64,000 bases of DNA from Streptobacillus felis. GTDB lineage: Bacteria > Fusobacteriota > Fusobacteriia > Fusobacteriales > Leptotrichiaceae. The notes below the pieces were generated by a model, which was not told the DNA's origin, did no database searches, and saw nothing but the letters and a program-made list of their open reading frames with translations. This document shows positions 25,804 to 34,542 of the stretch, one piece after another. Location: NCBI RefSeq assembly GCF_001559775.1, contig NZ_LOHX01000233.1, forward strand, positions 1 to 64,000, given 5' to 3'. Positions within the stretch are counted from its first letter, which is position 1; each line of letters begins with the position of its first letter. The translations under genes and the position numbers were made by a program.

Positions 25804-26883
25804 ATGAAAATGAAAATTTTAGGTTTAATGGCTTTACTTGTGATGTGTAGCACTATTTCTAGTGCTGATTTAACAGAAAGATTTAAAATTATTTCAGAAT
25901 CTATTGAAGTTTCTGAAAATAAATCAAATGATGAAAATAAAAATTCAAATTATGAAGCATTAAAAATTTTAGATCCAAAAGCGTATGAACGTTTAAAAAA
26001 AGAAGAAAATATTAGAAAGAATAGTAATGCTACTAGTTTTAGCAATTTCATAAATAGTAACAGTGATACATTTGATATAAATAAAATGATGGATGATATG
26101 GATAATTATTATGAAGCATTTAATAATATTACTGACCAAGCTTTTGGTGCTGTTTCTGCTGTAGGAGATGCTTTATCTGCAGCTTTATCTGTTGGTGGTA
26201 TGTTCCCGACACTTGGGGGAATTTCTACAGCAGGAAATACTATTCAAGCAATGTTACAAAAGGCATTAATGATGAAAAATAGGGTAGATCAATTGAAACA
26301 ATATAAAAGATACATAGATCAAATTAAAAATTTAGGTAAAACTGATGTAAAGAAAATAGGAGATATTTTAAATGTTTTAGGTTCAGTTGAAGGATTAGTT
26401 AGAGATGGTAATGGTTTAGTTGATATGACTAAAAGCATTGCAGAAGATATTAATAATGCAGATTTATCAACTGCTGAAGGGTGGGAACTGTTATTAACTG
26501 GAAATAAAAAAGTATTAAATGAAAATGATAAAGCATATAAAAAGGTTACTAAAGATGTTGAAGTAAGTTTAGATGCTATTAAAAAGGCTAGAGAAAATCT
26601 TAAAAGAATAAAACCAAAAAATGAAGTACAAAATCTACAAGTAATTTCATCACAAATGGATATATTAATTACATCTTTAGAAAAATTAATAGATAGTCAA
26701 TCAGCACATGCTGCTGCTACTATTCAGGAACAAAATAAGGAAATGGAAAAAGACATAGCAGCTAAGGAAACAAAAAAAGGTGAAGCTGAAAAGCTACAAA
26801 AAGATATTGAGAAAGCAAATCAAAATGTAAAACAAATAAAATTAGGAAATAAATTTGTTGGATCTGTTAATGGGAATAGATAG
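25804..26883 (+). CDS. virB5: VirB5/TrbJ-like secreted protein
   Basis: This 359-residue protein has a signal peptide (cleavage near ISSAD, residue 21), a hydrophobic Ala/Gly-rich stretch (GAVSAVGDALSAALSVGGM) and long helices. The segment NLQVISSQMDILITSLEKLIDSQSAH resembles the C-terminal helix of VirB5/TrbJ minor pilins. Its position between virB4 and virB6 is the canonical one. It is longer than VirB5 of Agrobacterium. The tip or adhesive role is inferred from family knowledge. Confidence 0.7.
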   Translation: MKMKILGLMALLVMCSTISSADLTERFKIISESIEVSENKSNDENKNSNYEALKILDPKAYERLKKEENIRKNSNATSFSNFINSNSDTFDINKMMDDMDNYYEAFNNITDQAFGAVSAVGDALSAALSVGGMFPTLGGISTAGNTIQAMLQKALMMKNRVDQLKQYKRYIDQIKNLGKTDVKKIGDILNVLGSVEGLVRDGNGLVDMTKSIAEDINNADLSTAEGWELLLTGNKKVLNENDKAYKKVTKDVEVSLDAIKKARENLKRIKPKNEVQNLQVISSQMDILITSLEKLIDSQSAHAAATIQEQNKEMEKDIAAKETKKGEAEKLQKDIEKANQNVKQIKLGNKFVGSVNGNR

Positions 26884-26893
26884 GTGATAAATT

Positions 26894-28492
26894 ATGATTA
26901 ATAATTTTGTACAAATATTTGCTGATATGTTATCAAACGGAGTATTAAAAACTGTGAATATAGTATTAGGTATTATGAGTATAATTGCAGCTATAGACTT
27001 TGTTTTATCATTTATTTTTGAATATGCTGCTGATTTTATGTCTTTTGTTAAGGTATTTCTTACTAAAATATTCAAATATGCAATATTTTTTGTTATAGCT
27101 AAGCTATATGTACCAATTACAGATGAATTTGTAAATATAATATTTAGAGTAGGTTACTTGTTTTTCCCAGAGGGTAAAACACCTTCTGGGAAGATAGGGC
27201 TTCCAAATTTTGATGAAATTTATGAATTTTTATTTAGTGGAATCACTAGAATTAGAGGAGATTGGGCTAAACTTAGTTGGTATCAAATGGGAGCACAACT
27301 TGTATATGTAATTATAGTAATAGTCGCATTTATAGCAATCTTTTTAATAATAAAAGAAATAATAGTTAATTTCGTTGAAATTAAGATTACTATAGCACTT
27401 GGAGTTTTACTATTACCATTTAATGTATTTGAATATACTAGAAGTATGGGAGCTAAACTATGGAATGCATTATTAAATTCTGCAGGTAAACTATTAGTTG
27501 CAATTTCACTTACTGGAGTTACATTACAAATACTACAAAATAACATTTTTGAATCTAATGGTGAAGTTGAAATAGGTAATGCACTAGCATGGACTTTTCT
27601 ACTAGGATTATGTGCATATCTAGTAACTAATTCAAGAGAATTAGGTGGTATGTTAATTAATGGTACGGGTAGTGGTAATGCTAATAACATTATAGGTCAA
27701 GCTATGGGACTTGCTGTTGGTGGAGCACTTGGAGCTGTTGGTGGGGCTGTTGTTGGGGGTTCTGCTATGAGAGGAGCACTTGCTAAAGGAACTTTAGCTG
27801 CTAAAGGTGGTAAGAATTTTAGAGGTATAATGAAAGCTGCAAGAGAAGGAATGAAAGAAGGAGCTGCTATTGCTAAAAGTAGTAGAATTGCTAAGGTTGG
27901 TTCTAAACTTGCACGTGGAGCACAAAATACAGTTGGATATGCTACAGGTAATAGAAGTGTCATGAATGCTATGAGTGATATTTGGGGAGCTACTGCAGGT
28001 ACGATATCAGATCAAATTATGCATGATGGAGAAAAATTAGCACAAAATAAAGAAAATATGTTATTTGATGATCCAGGAGAAGCGAAAGATTATGTAAACT
28101 CTTATCAAAGAGTTAAAGATGCTATAAAAGAAGCTAGAAACTCATTTAATAAACCAAATGAAGTTGGAGAAATGCCTCGTGGTAATTTACAAAAATATAG
28201 AGAAGCATTTAAAGAATTTAGAAAACAAATGAACGATCCTAAAGCTAAGGATAGAGCTTTTGAAAAAGCATCAAGAATTGCTAAAGAAAAAAGAGAAATA
28301 CATAATACTAGAAAAGAATATATGGATGAAAGAAGATATAACCCTAATACATTTAGTAAAGATGGTAGAAGAGTTAAAAAAGATATTTGGAATGAAGAAA
28401 TTGGTAAAGATATTTTAGAAAAGAGAAGAAGTGAAAGTAATAGTAAATATAATAATAAAGAACAAAATGAAATTAATGATGAAAAATATTAA
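26894..28492 (+). CDS. virB6: VirB6/TrbL-like polytopic protein
   Basis: This 532-residue protein has five or six membrane segments within the first 280 residues (for example MSIIAAIDFVLSFIF, LVYVIIVIVAFIAIFLII, ALGVLLLPFNVFEY), a Gly/Ala-rich linker (GGALGAVGGAVVGG) and a long basic cytoplasmic C-terminus. This is the TrbL/VirB6 layout. VirB6 forms part of the inner-membrane channel. It is the last gene of the block and lacks the shared tail. A second VirB6-like protein is encoded at 32691. Confidence 0.85.
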   Translation: MINNFVQIFADMLSNGVLKTVNIVLGIMSIIAAIDFVLSFIFEYAADFMSFVKVFLTKIFKYAIFFVIAKLYVPITDEFVNIIFRVGYLFFPEGKTPSGKIGLPNFDEIYEFLFSGITRIRGDWAKLSWYQMGAQLVYVIIVIVAFIAIFLIIKEIIVNFVEIKITIALGVLLLPFNVFEYTRSMGAKLWNALLNSAGKLLVAISLTGVTLQILQNNIFESNGEVEIGNALAWTFLLGLCAYLVTNSRELGGMLINGTGSGNANNIIGQAMGLAVGGALGAVGGAVVGGSAMRGALAKGTLAAKGGKNFRGIMKAAREGMKEGAAIAKSSRIAKVGSKLARGAQNTVGYATGNRSVMNAMSDIWGATAGTISDQIMHDGEKLAQNKENMLFDDPGEAKDYVNSYQRVKDAIKEARNSFNKPNEVGEMPRGNLQKYREAFKEFRKQMNDPKAKDRAFEKASRIAKEKREIHNTRKEYMDERRYNPNTFSKDGRRVKKDIWNEEIGKDILEKRRSESNSKYNNKEQNEINDEKY

Positions 28493-28499
28493 TAAACTC

Positions 28500-28528
28500 T
28501 TGTAAAATCTCTGTTTTTATGGTATAAT
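28500..28528 (+). promoter_or_regulatory. Promoter of the 98-residue gene
   Basis: TTGTAA (28500-28505), a 17-base spacer, and TATAAT (28523-28528), starting just after the virB6 stop codon. Confidence 0.65.
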
Positions 28529-28564
28529 AAAGTATAAATAAAACATGTTTTAGAGGTGATTTTT

Positions 28565-28861
28565 ATGGATTATTTAGAAATGTGTAGAATTGCAGATAAT
28601 GCTGTTCGTAATGCAGGTTCTAATTCATATCAACCTGATTTAAATAATTTTGTTTCAGATAAAAGGTTTAAGTCTTTTGTTAATGGAACTAAAGAACAAG
28701 TGTATTCTCTTCATGATGAAGATAAAAGATTACAAGGTGAACTTGATGAAGTTAAACAAATGATGCAATCTATAATTAATGAAAACAAAGAACTTAAATT
28801 AGAAATTGAAAAGTTGAAACAAGAAAAGCAACACAAAGATTATTATAGTTTAGATCTATAA
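28565..28861 (+). CDS. Small coiled-coil protein, own promoter
   Basis: This 98-residue soluble protein has an N-terminal helical part (LEMCRIADNAVRNAG) and a C-terminal coiled coil from about residue 55. It is not recognised and lacks the tail. ATG 28565 has AGGTGAT seven bases upstream. Having its own promoter between two T4SS-related blocks, it could be a regulator, but no DNA-binding motif is visible. Confidence 0.6.
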   Translation: MDYLEMCRIADNAVRNAGSNSYQPDLNNFVSDKRFKSFVNGTKEQVYSLHDEDKRLQGELDEVKQMMQSIINENKELKLEIEKLKQEKQHKDYYSLDL

Positions 28862-28864
28862 TAT

Positions 28865-28888
28865 TCACTATATATTTATATAGAGTGA
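28865..28888. repeat. Palindrome, copy 5 (degenerate)
   Basis: A 24-base variant: left TCACTATATA, right TATAGAGTGA, centre TTTA, with one mismatch in the stem. Confidence 0.65.
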
Positions 28889-29045
28889 TTGTATTAATAG
28901 TAAATAATATATTTATGGGGATTTAAAAATAAAGATACATATATATTCTAGCATGGATATAATTTAAAATGCTTCTTTATAAACTTTAAATATATTAACA
29001 GACTAAAAGTAAAATTTTAGTTATAAAAAATTTATATAATGTTTT

Positions 29046-29130
29046 ATGGGATACTGATTTAATTAGCATATTAGATCATAAGGTACTCATGCCAGTCAGC
29101 GAGCTGGTGTGGGTACCTTTTTCTTTTTTT
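29046..29130 (+). promoter_or_regulatory. Leader family A, copy 3, before effector genes
   Basis: The stretch 28862-29162 holds palindrome copy 5 and this leader. It shares TGGGATACTGATTTAATTAG with copy 2, then has a hairpin loop TTAGCATA, and the terminator stem GGTACTCATGCCAGT / GCTGGTGTGGGTACC with loop CAGCGA and T run. The changes to GCCAG/CTGGT keep pairing. A -10 box TATAAT lies at 29035-29040 without a clear -35, so activation may need another factor. Confidence 0.65.
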
Positions 29131-29162
29131 ACAGGAAAAATTTTATAGAAAGAGGTATTAAT

Positions 29163-29621
29163 ATGGAAAAAAAATTTGAGTTGTATGGTTATAAATCAAA
29201 AGTTGAATCTGAAAATGCTGTTACAGGTATGAAAAGGATTAAAACTGAAATTGGATTACTTGAAGAAATTAAATCATTTTCAAATGATTTATTAGAAAAA
29301 CCTATTGAAATTAGGAGATTAAATGAAAATGTACGTTTTTTTAGATGGAGTTGTGGTGTTGGTTATGATGTTATTGATACAGATTTGTTAGGTGGATATA
29401 GTGATGGATCTATGAAACGTGTTTTTGAAAGTTATAGAGATTATAAAAAAACTCATAGTGAAGTAGATTTAAATAGATTAGAAAATTATATTGATGATTT
29501 TAATGAATATCATCCTAATGATAAGATTTCTAAAGAATATATAGAAAGAGAGAATAAAATTATAAATGATTATAAAAAATGGGATAAAAAAGAAAATAAA
29601 GATATGGATATGGAGAGATAA
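29163..29621 (+). CDS. Unknown cargo protein with the shared tail
   Basis: This 152-residue protein is not recognised. It has no signal peptide; a central part NVRFFRWSCGVGYDVIDTDLLGGY is the only distinctive segment. It ends in KWDKKENKDMDMER, the shared tail. ATG 29163 has AAAGAGG upstream. It is the first gene after leader A copy 3 and is followed after three bases by another tailed gene, so both should be expressed together. Confidence 0.65.
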   Translation: MEKKFELYGYKSKVESENAVTGMKRIKTEIGLLEEIKSFSNDLLEKPIEIRRLNENVRFFRWSCGVGYDVIDTDLLGGYSDGSMKRVFESYRDYKKTHSEVDLNRLENYIDDFNEYHPNDKISKEYIERENKIINDYKKWDKKENKDMDMER

Positions 29622-29624
29622 TTT

Positions 29625-30227
29625 ATGGATAATAAAGAAAAACTAATTGAAATGCTTGAAAATAATTTATATAGAATGAATAATGATAGTTTTGATAAAA
29701 AAGATTTATTAAGTTCATTAATATCTTTTATTGATGATGAACTAAAAAATAGTATTGATGAAAGAGCTATTGCAGAATTAGATGAATATTTAGAATATAT
29801 AGAACAAGATATAATTGATGGAGATATAGAAAGTTCATATGAATTAGCTGAAAGAGTATTTGAAAACGCGAGAATGGATGGTAGTTTGACACTTAGTACA
29901 TATTGGGCTGAAAGAGAACTATATTCAAAATATTCTTTAGAAGAAATTACTGAATTATCGAATGAATATAATATTACAAGTGCAGAAACATTACATGTAT
30001 TATCAACTGAAAATGCCTTGAAAGATTTAATACAAGAAAAGATTGATAATTCAACTTTTTCTAAATTAGATGATAATGAAATATTATTACATTCAGTATA
30101 TGAATTACTTATAGAAAATGGTTATGAATTAAGTGAATTTTCACAACAAAAATTAAATGAATTAAAAGATAAAGAATTTCCCAGATGGAACAAAAAAGAT
30201 AATATAGAAAATGATTTAGAAAGATAA
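29625..30227 (+). CDS. Unknown cargo protein with the shared tail
   Basis: This 200-residue protein is acidic and helical, with a run of Asp/Glu helices (ELDEYLEYIEQDIIDGDIES) and no recognised domain or signal peptide. It ends in RWNKKDNIENDLER, one of the clearest examples of the shared tail. It follows the previous tailed gene by three bases. Confidence 0.65.
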   Translation: MDNKEKLIEMLENNLYRMNNDSFDKKDLLSSLISFIDDELKNSIDERAIAELDEYLEYIEQDIIDGDIESSYELAERVFENARMDGSLTLSTYWAERELYSKYSLEEITELSNEYNITSAETLHVLSTENALKDLIQEKIDNSTFSKLDDNEILLHSVYELLIENGYELSEFSQQKLNELKDKEFPRWNKKDNIENDLER

Positions 30228-30235
30228 ATTTTAAA

Positions 30236-30329
30236 ATAAAAAAGAAGCCCTCTGTCTTGACACGGTCCAATTCCGTAAAGGAAGCAGCTTCTTTAGATAT
30301 ATTATACTTTAAAATTAAAATTAATTCAA
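30236..30329 (-). ncRNA. Small minus-strand RNA 1 with promoter
   Basis: On the minus strand a -35 TTGAAT (30329-30324) and -10 TATAAT (30306-30301) are 17 bases apart. The predicted RNA of about 60 nt starts near 30294. It contains an inner hairpin ACGG/CCGT with loop AATTGGA, then GTCAAGACAGAG, and an outer AAGAAGC/GCTTCTT stem followed by T, so it ends as an intrinsic terminator near 30236. The feature range includes the promoter. It may also end transcription from the right. A near copy follows at 30331. Confidence 0.6.
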
Positions 30330-30330
30330 G

Positions 30331-30423
30331 AAAAAAAGAAAGCCTCTGACTTGACACGCTCCAATTGCGTAAAGTGAAGTACTTTCTTTAATATATTATA
30401 ACTTAAAAAATAAAAAAAATCAA
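30331..30423 (-). ncRNA. Small minus-strand RNA 2 with promoter
   Basis: A second minus-strand unit with TTGATT (30423-30418), 17 bases, TATAAT (30400-30395), start near 30388. Its RNA shares TTTACG, the loop AATTGGA, CGTGTCAAG and CAGAG with RNA 1, while stem bases differ in a compensatory way (ACGC/GCGT instead of ACGG/CCGT). It ends in GAAAG/CTTTC and a T run. The -35 box lies beside the ribosome site of the next plus-strand gene. Confidence 0.6.
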
Positions 30424-30436
30424 GAGGAGAATAAAA

Positions 30437-31528
30437 ATGAATATTTTTTTAGAAAAATATAAGGATGAAAATGGAATTTTAATTCCCTTCTATAAACAAT
30501 TGTTGGAATTTGAATATGGACTTAAAGACTTTTATTTTCCATTTTTAGTAAATGAAAATAGTAATAAATTAGAGTATGCAAATATTGATAATAATCCATT
30601 GATAATTAATGTATCGACAATACAAAAATTAAAACAAAAACATAAATTAGATTTAAATTTTATGATTAATATAGATAAGATTGTTGAAAACTCAATCTTT
30701 GCGATTGATTCATTAAATAGAGAAGACTCAAAAGTATTTATTCCTGGTATAAAAAATAAAAATGATAATAGTATTATTTTTACGGTTGCTAATAATAAAT
30801 TGTATAAACATAATACAGTAAATGAAATCACAAGTATGTATGATAAAAAGAATTTAACAAATTTAATACGTAGAACAATGGATGAAGGAAAGAAAATATA
30901 TATTAATCCAGAAAAAGAACACGATTTTATTAATGGTATTGATTTAGATATTGATGATTTAAAAACTAAATTTATTATTTCTAAAATACATAATAATGAA
31001 ATTGAAAATATAAAATCATTTGATTTTAATAATTTTGATAAGTATAAATACTTAAAAAATAAGATTGAATATAATTTGTTAAATAAAAAAAGTAATACAA
31101 TTAATGGAATAGATTTTAAAGATGAATTTGTTAAAAAAGATTTTGAAACTTTTTTCAAAAAAATAGCATTAACAGATATTGAACAAAAATGGGATTTGAA
31201 TTATTTAAATAAAGAAAATGAAGTTAATTTTTACAATGTAGATATAGATAATGAAAATTTCAAAATGTCTTTTGATCCTGAAAAATGGACCAAAAAAATA
31301 TACATAAATAATGAGTTGGTTTATGAAAAAGAAATTTATGAAATGACAATAAATAATGAAATAGTAAATCCAAATCTAATATTATCTTTTATGGATAGAG
31401 AAAAAATACAAAAATTTACTATAGATAAACTAGATGAAATATTTAATGAAAAAAAATCTATTTTAGTTGAAGAACCTAAATATAATTGGAAGAAAAAAGA
31501 TAATATAGATAAAGAGTTTGAGAGATAA
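30437..31528 (+). CDS. Unknown cargo protein with the shared tail
   Basis: This 363-residue soluble protein is not recognised. It is rich in Asn, Lys and Ile and appears alpha/beta mixed; distinctive parts are FIPGIKNKNDNSIIF and FDPEKWTKKIYINNELVYEKEIYE. No signal peptide or membrane segment. It ends in NWKKKDNIDKEFER, the shared tail. AGAGGAG precedes ATG 30437. The two antisense RNAs lie just upstream, divergently transcribed. Confidence 0.65.
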   Translation: MNIFLEKYKDENGILIPFYKQLLEFEYGLKDFYFPFLVNENSNKLEYANIDNNPLIINVSTIQKLKQKHKLDLNFMINIDKIVENSIFAIDSLNREDSKVFIPGIKNKNDNSIIFTVANNKLYKHNTVNEITSMYDKKNLTNLIRRTMDEGKKIYINPEKEHDFINGIDLDIDDLKTKFIISKIHNNEIENIKSFDFNNFDKYKYLKNKIEYNLLNKKSNTINGIDFKDEFVKKDFETFFKKIALTDIEQKWDLNYLNKENEVNFYNVDIDNENFKMSFDPEKWTKKIYINNELVYEKEIYEMTINNEIVNPNLILSFMDREKIQKFTIDKLDEIFNEKKSILVEEPKYNWKKKDNIDKEFER

Positions 31529-31542
31529 AAGGAGTATTAGTT

Positions 31543-32631
31543 ATGAATAATTTTATTTATAAACCAAATAATAAAGAGGAATTAATTGAATTAATTAATA
31601 ATGAGAATATTTTTTTAGGTGATATTGATACAAGTGAAATATACGACATGTCTAATTTATTTTATGAATCAAAAAGAGAAAATTTTAAAGGTATTGAAAA
31701 GTGGGATGTTTCTAATGTTCAAGATATGGAAGGTATGTTTAAAAATTCTAATTTTAATGGGGATATCTCAGGTTGGGATACTTCTAATGTTCAATATATG
31801 AGTGAAATGTTTTCATATTCTGATTTTAATGGGGATATATCAAGTTGGGATGTCTCTAATGTTGAAGATATGGAAGGTATGTTTAAAAATTCTAAATTTA
31901 ATGGGGATATTTCTAAATGGGATGTGTCGAATGTTTATGATTTTTGTAGTATGTTTTATGGTTCAGATTTTAATCAAAATATAAATGAATGGGAAATTAA
32001 TCCTAATGCTGAATTTGCTTATATATTTGAAGAATCGAAATTTAATCAACCTCTTGATAAATGGATTGAAAAAACTGGTTATTTTAAATTTTATAGTAAT
32101 GAATTAATAAATAATTTTGATTTAAAAGAATATGTAATGAAAAATATACCTGATTCTTTTTCACCTGAGGGATATTACAAAACTGAAATTTATGATGTTG
32201 ATGAAAAAATTTTAAAAAATTTTATACGTGATGACTATAATCTTTTATATTTAGCTGAAGATAATATTTTTAATAAAGATGAATTTGAAAACACTGTTTT
32301 AAAAGATGTATATGAGCATTTATTTACTAATGAATATAATGTTTATGGACTTGAAGAAATGCTAGAAAAATTTAAAAATGCTGTTGGAGTTGATACTTAT
32401 AATTTATCATTAATTAGAGCTGGTGTAGTTGATAGCAAAGATAATCACGATAAGAGTATTGTAGTAAATGATATATCTAAAATAATGGATAAAGGATTCT
32501 CTGTTGGTGTTGATTTAGAAAGAGCAAAAGAAGATTTTAGAGAATGTTTTGATACTTTTTACCAAATTAATAAAATTAAAACCAATGGATGGAATAAAAA
32601 ACAAGATCAAAGTAAAGATTTTGAAAGATAA
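31543..32631 (+). CDS. DUF285 repeat protein with the shared tail
   Basis: This 362-residue protein has at least four DUF285 (BspA-like, Mycoplasma-type surface repeat) units of about 23 residues, with the pattern W-D-V-S-N-V-x-D-M-x-x-M-F and FNGDISxW, at about residues 45-150. The second half is helical and unknown. DUF285 proteins are usually surface lipoproteins with a signal peptide; this one has none, and instead ends in GWNKKQDQSKDFER. This suggests export through the T4SS, perhaps as an interaction scaffold. Confidence 0.75.
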   Translation: MNNFIYKPNNKEELIELINNENIFLGDIDTSEIYDMSNLFYESKRENFKGIEKWDVSNVQDMEGMFKNSNFNGDISGWDTSNVQYMSEMFSYSDFNGDISSWDVSNVEDMEGMFKNSKFNGDISKWDVSNVYDFCSMFYGSDFNQNINEWEINPNAEFAYIFEESKFNQPLDKWIEKTGYFKFYSNELINNFDLKEYVMKNIPDSFSPEGYYKTEIYDVDEKILKNFIRDDYNLLYLAEDNIFNKDEFENTVLKDVYEHLFTNEYNVYGLEEMLEKFKNAVGVDTYNLSLIRAGVVDSKDNHDKSIVVNDISKIMDKGFSVGVDLERAKEDFRECFDTFYQINKIKTNGWNKKQDQSKDFER

Positions 32632-32634
32632 ACT

Positions 32635-32659
32635 TCACTCTATATTCAATATAGAGTGA
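32635..32659. repeat. 25-bp palindrome, copy 6
   Basis: A perfect copy, directly after the DUF285 gene stop codon and before the NlpC-VirB6 gene. Confidence 0.85.
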
Positions 32660-32690
32660 AAATATAAATAAAACAAAGAGAGGTGAGAAA

Positions 32691-34067
32691 ATGAAAAAAT
32701 ATATTTTAATTTTAATGATTTTTATGATAGGAATTATTGGCTTTTCAGCACCTACAAGAGAAGAAATTGTAAGAGCAGCACAAATAGAAGCAAGTAAGGG
32801 ATATAAGTATGGTTATGGTTCAAAAGGAGAAAATGGGCTTATAGATTGTTCAGGATTTATTAGTAATACATTTAAAAGAGTAGGAATAGATAGTATGGTA
32901 GATTCTAAAGGATATGCAAATTCTGGAAGGGCAAAGGATGTAGGTTCAGTAAGACCAGGAGATTTAATATATATGCCACCAAAAACACCAAATGGACCGT
33001 CACATATAATGATGGTCGTATCAAATAACCCATTAAAGGTTGCAGATTCAGCTGGGGGTATTGGTTCATCGGTGAGAAATGTTAACTTAGAAAAATTAAA
33101 AGAAATAGGAGCAATTGGAATTGATTATGATTCAATCATAAGTGGTGTTAAAGGAAATAAATTAACATATAACAACAATAACGTAGACTGGAGTACAGGA
33201 TCTACAGATGGTTCTTCAGGTAATTATGGTAGTTCATCATTAATAAATTATGCACCATCTGTTGAATATGATTGGGATGGATTTGCTACAACTTTATCAT
33301 TATTAATGGAAAATGGATTAAAAAAATTAGAAAAAGTTGGAATTACAATTTTATCTTTATTATTTGCTATTCAACTTGTAGTTGATTTATACACTGTATA
33401 TGCAACATTTAATTTAATAGAATTTAGTAAAAAATTCTTTAAAAGATTACTTACATTTTCATTGTACTTATTTGCTATCAAAAAAATAATAGATGGTACA
33501 GTATTTAAAGTAGTAGAAGAGATGTCATATAACTTATTACAAAAAATAACTGATAGTGGTGGAGTAGAAAAAATATCTAATATATGGCAAATAAAAGAAA
33601 AAATAACATTAAATGTATGGACTGCAATATCTGAAATGTGGGGATATGGTTCATTTTTACCGAATGAATTTGCACAAGATTTAGTAGTTACAATAATTTT
33701 AATAGCAATAATATTTTTCTTAAATTTAGCATTCTTTATGATGATGTTAAATCTATTTAAAGCATTGATTAGTTTTAAGATAGTACTTGGATTATCAACA
33801 ATTTTATTACCATTTGGTATTACAGATACAACAAAAGAATACTACAACATAGGTAAAGTATTATCAATGGCATTAAATTTTGCTGTTAAACTTATTTCTA
33901 TTAACTTTATAGCATTAATTATAACAAAAACATTAACTAGTAATGATTCAATACTAAATTTTGCTGTAAGTGATATGCCAAGCATATTTTCATCAGGATT
34001 TGTAGCATATTTAGTATTAATTGGTGTAATGTATCATTTAATTACTAGAGTAGAAATTAATTTTTAG
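32691..34067 (+). CDS. NlpC/P60 domain fused to a VirB6/TrbL-like protein
   Basis: This 458-residue protein has a signal peptide (cleavage near GFSAP, residue 19), an NlpC/P60 cysteine peptidase domain with IDCSGF (Cys53) and PSHIMMV (His105), a Ser/Gly linker, and from about residue 215 a series of six or so membrane segments of the VirB6/TrbL type. In other T4SS the cell-wall hydrolase (VirB1) and VirB6 are separate. The fusion would place the hydrolase at the channel. AGAGAGGTG precedes ATG 32691. It starts a transfer block with the TraF- and TraD-like genes. Confidence 0.8.
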   Translation: MKKYILILMIFMIGIIGFSAPTREEIVRAAQIEASKGYKYGYGSKGENGLIDCSGFISNTFKRVGIDSMVDSKGYANSGRAKDVGSVRPGDLIYMPPKTPNGPSHIMMVVSNNPLKVADSAGGIGSSVRNVNLEKLKEIGAIGIDYDSIISGVKGNKLTYNNNNVDWSTGSTDGSSGNYGSSSLINYAPSVEYDWDGFATTLSLLMENGLKKLEKVGITILSLLFAIQLVVDLYTVYATFNLIEFSKKFFKRLLTFSLYLFAIKKIIDGTVFKVVEEMSYNLLQKITDSGGVEKISNIWQIKEKITLNVWTAISEMWGYGSFLPNEFAQDLVVTIILIAIIFFLNLAFFMMMLNLFKALISFKIVLGLSTILLPFGITDTTKEYYNIGKVLSMALNFAVKLISINFIALIITKTLTSNDSILNFAVSDMPSIFSSGFVAYLVLIGVMYHLITRVEINF

Positions 34068-34077
34068 GTGAAATAAC

Positions 34078-34542
34078 ATGAAATACATAAAAAGAATTTG
34101 TTTAACTGTATTTATATTAATAATTCTTATATTTTCAAATATAAAGATAAATATAAGCGAATCATCACCTATAGGAATATATTTAATAAATAGATTTTCG
34201 AAGACATATAAAAAAGGTGATTATATTATATACAAAATTAATGATAAATACAGGCAATATATAAAAACCAATCAATCAAAACTAGATACAGTAAAACAAA
34301 TAAAAGGTATTAAAGGTGATGAAATAGAATATATAGATAATTATTTATATATAAATAAAGAAAAAATTGCTGAAATTATTTATGATATAGAAATAAATGC
34401 AAAACAAAAATATACAATTCCAGAAAATGAAGTATTAACTATAGGAGAAGTTGATGAATCTATTGATGGAAGATATTACGGAACAATTAAAGAAAAGGAT
34501 ATTAAATACAAAGTGTATTTAATTTATAGGTTTAAAAGATGA
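34078..34542 (+). CDS. TraF-like S26 signal peptidase
   Basis: This 154-residue protein has an N-terminal membrane anchor, then NISESSPIGIYLI with the likely catalytic Ser29, VKQIKGIKGDEI with the base Lys73, and SIDGRYYGTI near the end. This matches conjugative TraF peptidases of family S26, which process pilin precursors (cyclisation in the RP4 system). VirB2 at 8065 is the expected substrate. It overlaps the next gene by four bases. Confidence 0.82.
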   Translation: MKYIKRICLTVFILIILIFSNIKINISESSPIGIYLINRFSKTYKKGDYIIYKINDKYRQYIKTNQSKLDTVKQIKGIKGDEIEYIDNYLYINKEKIAEIIYDIEINAKQKYTIPENEVLTIGEVDESIDGRYYGTIKEKDIKYKVYLIYRFKR

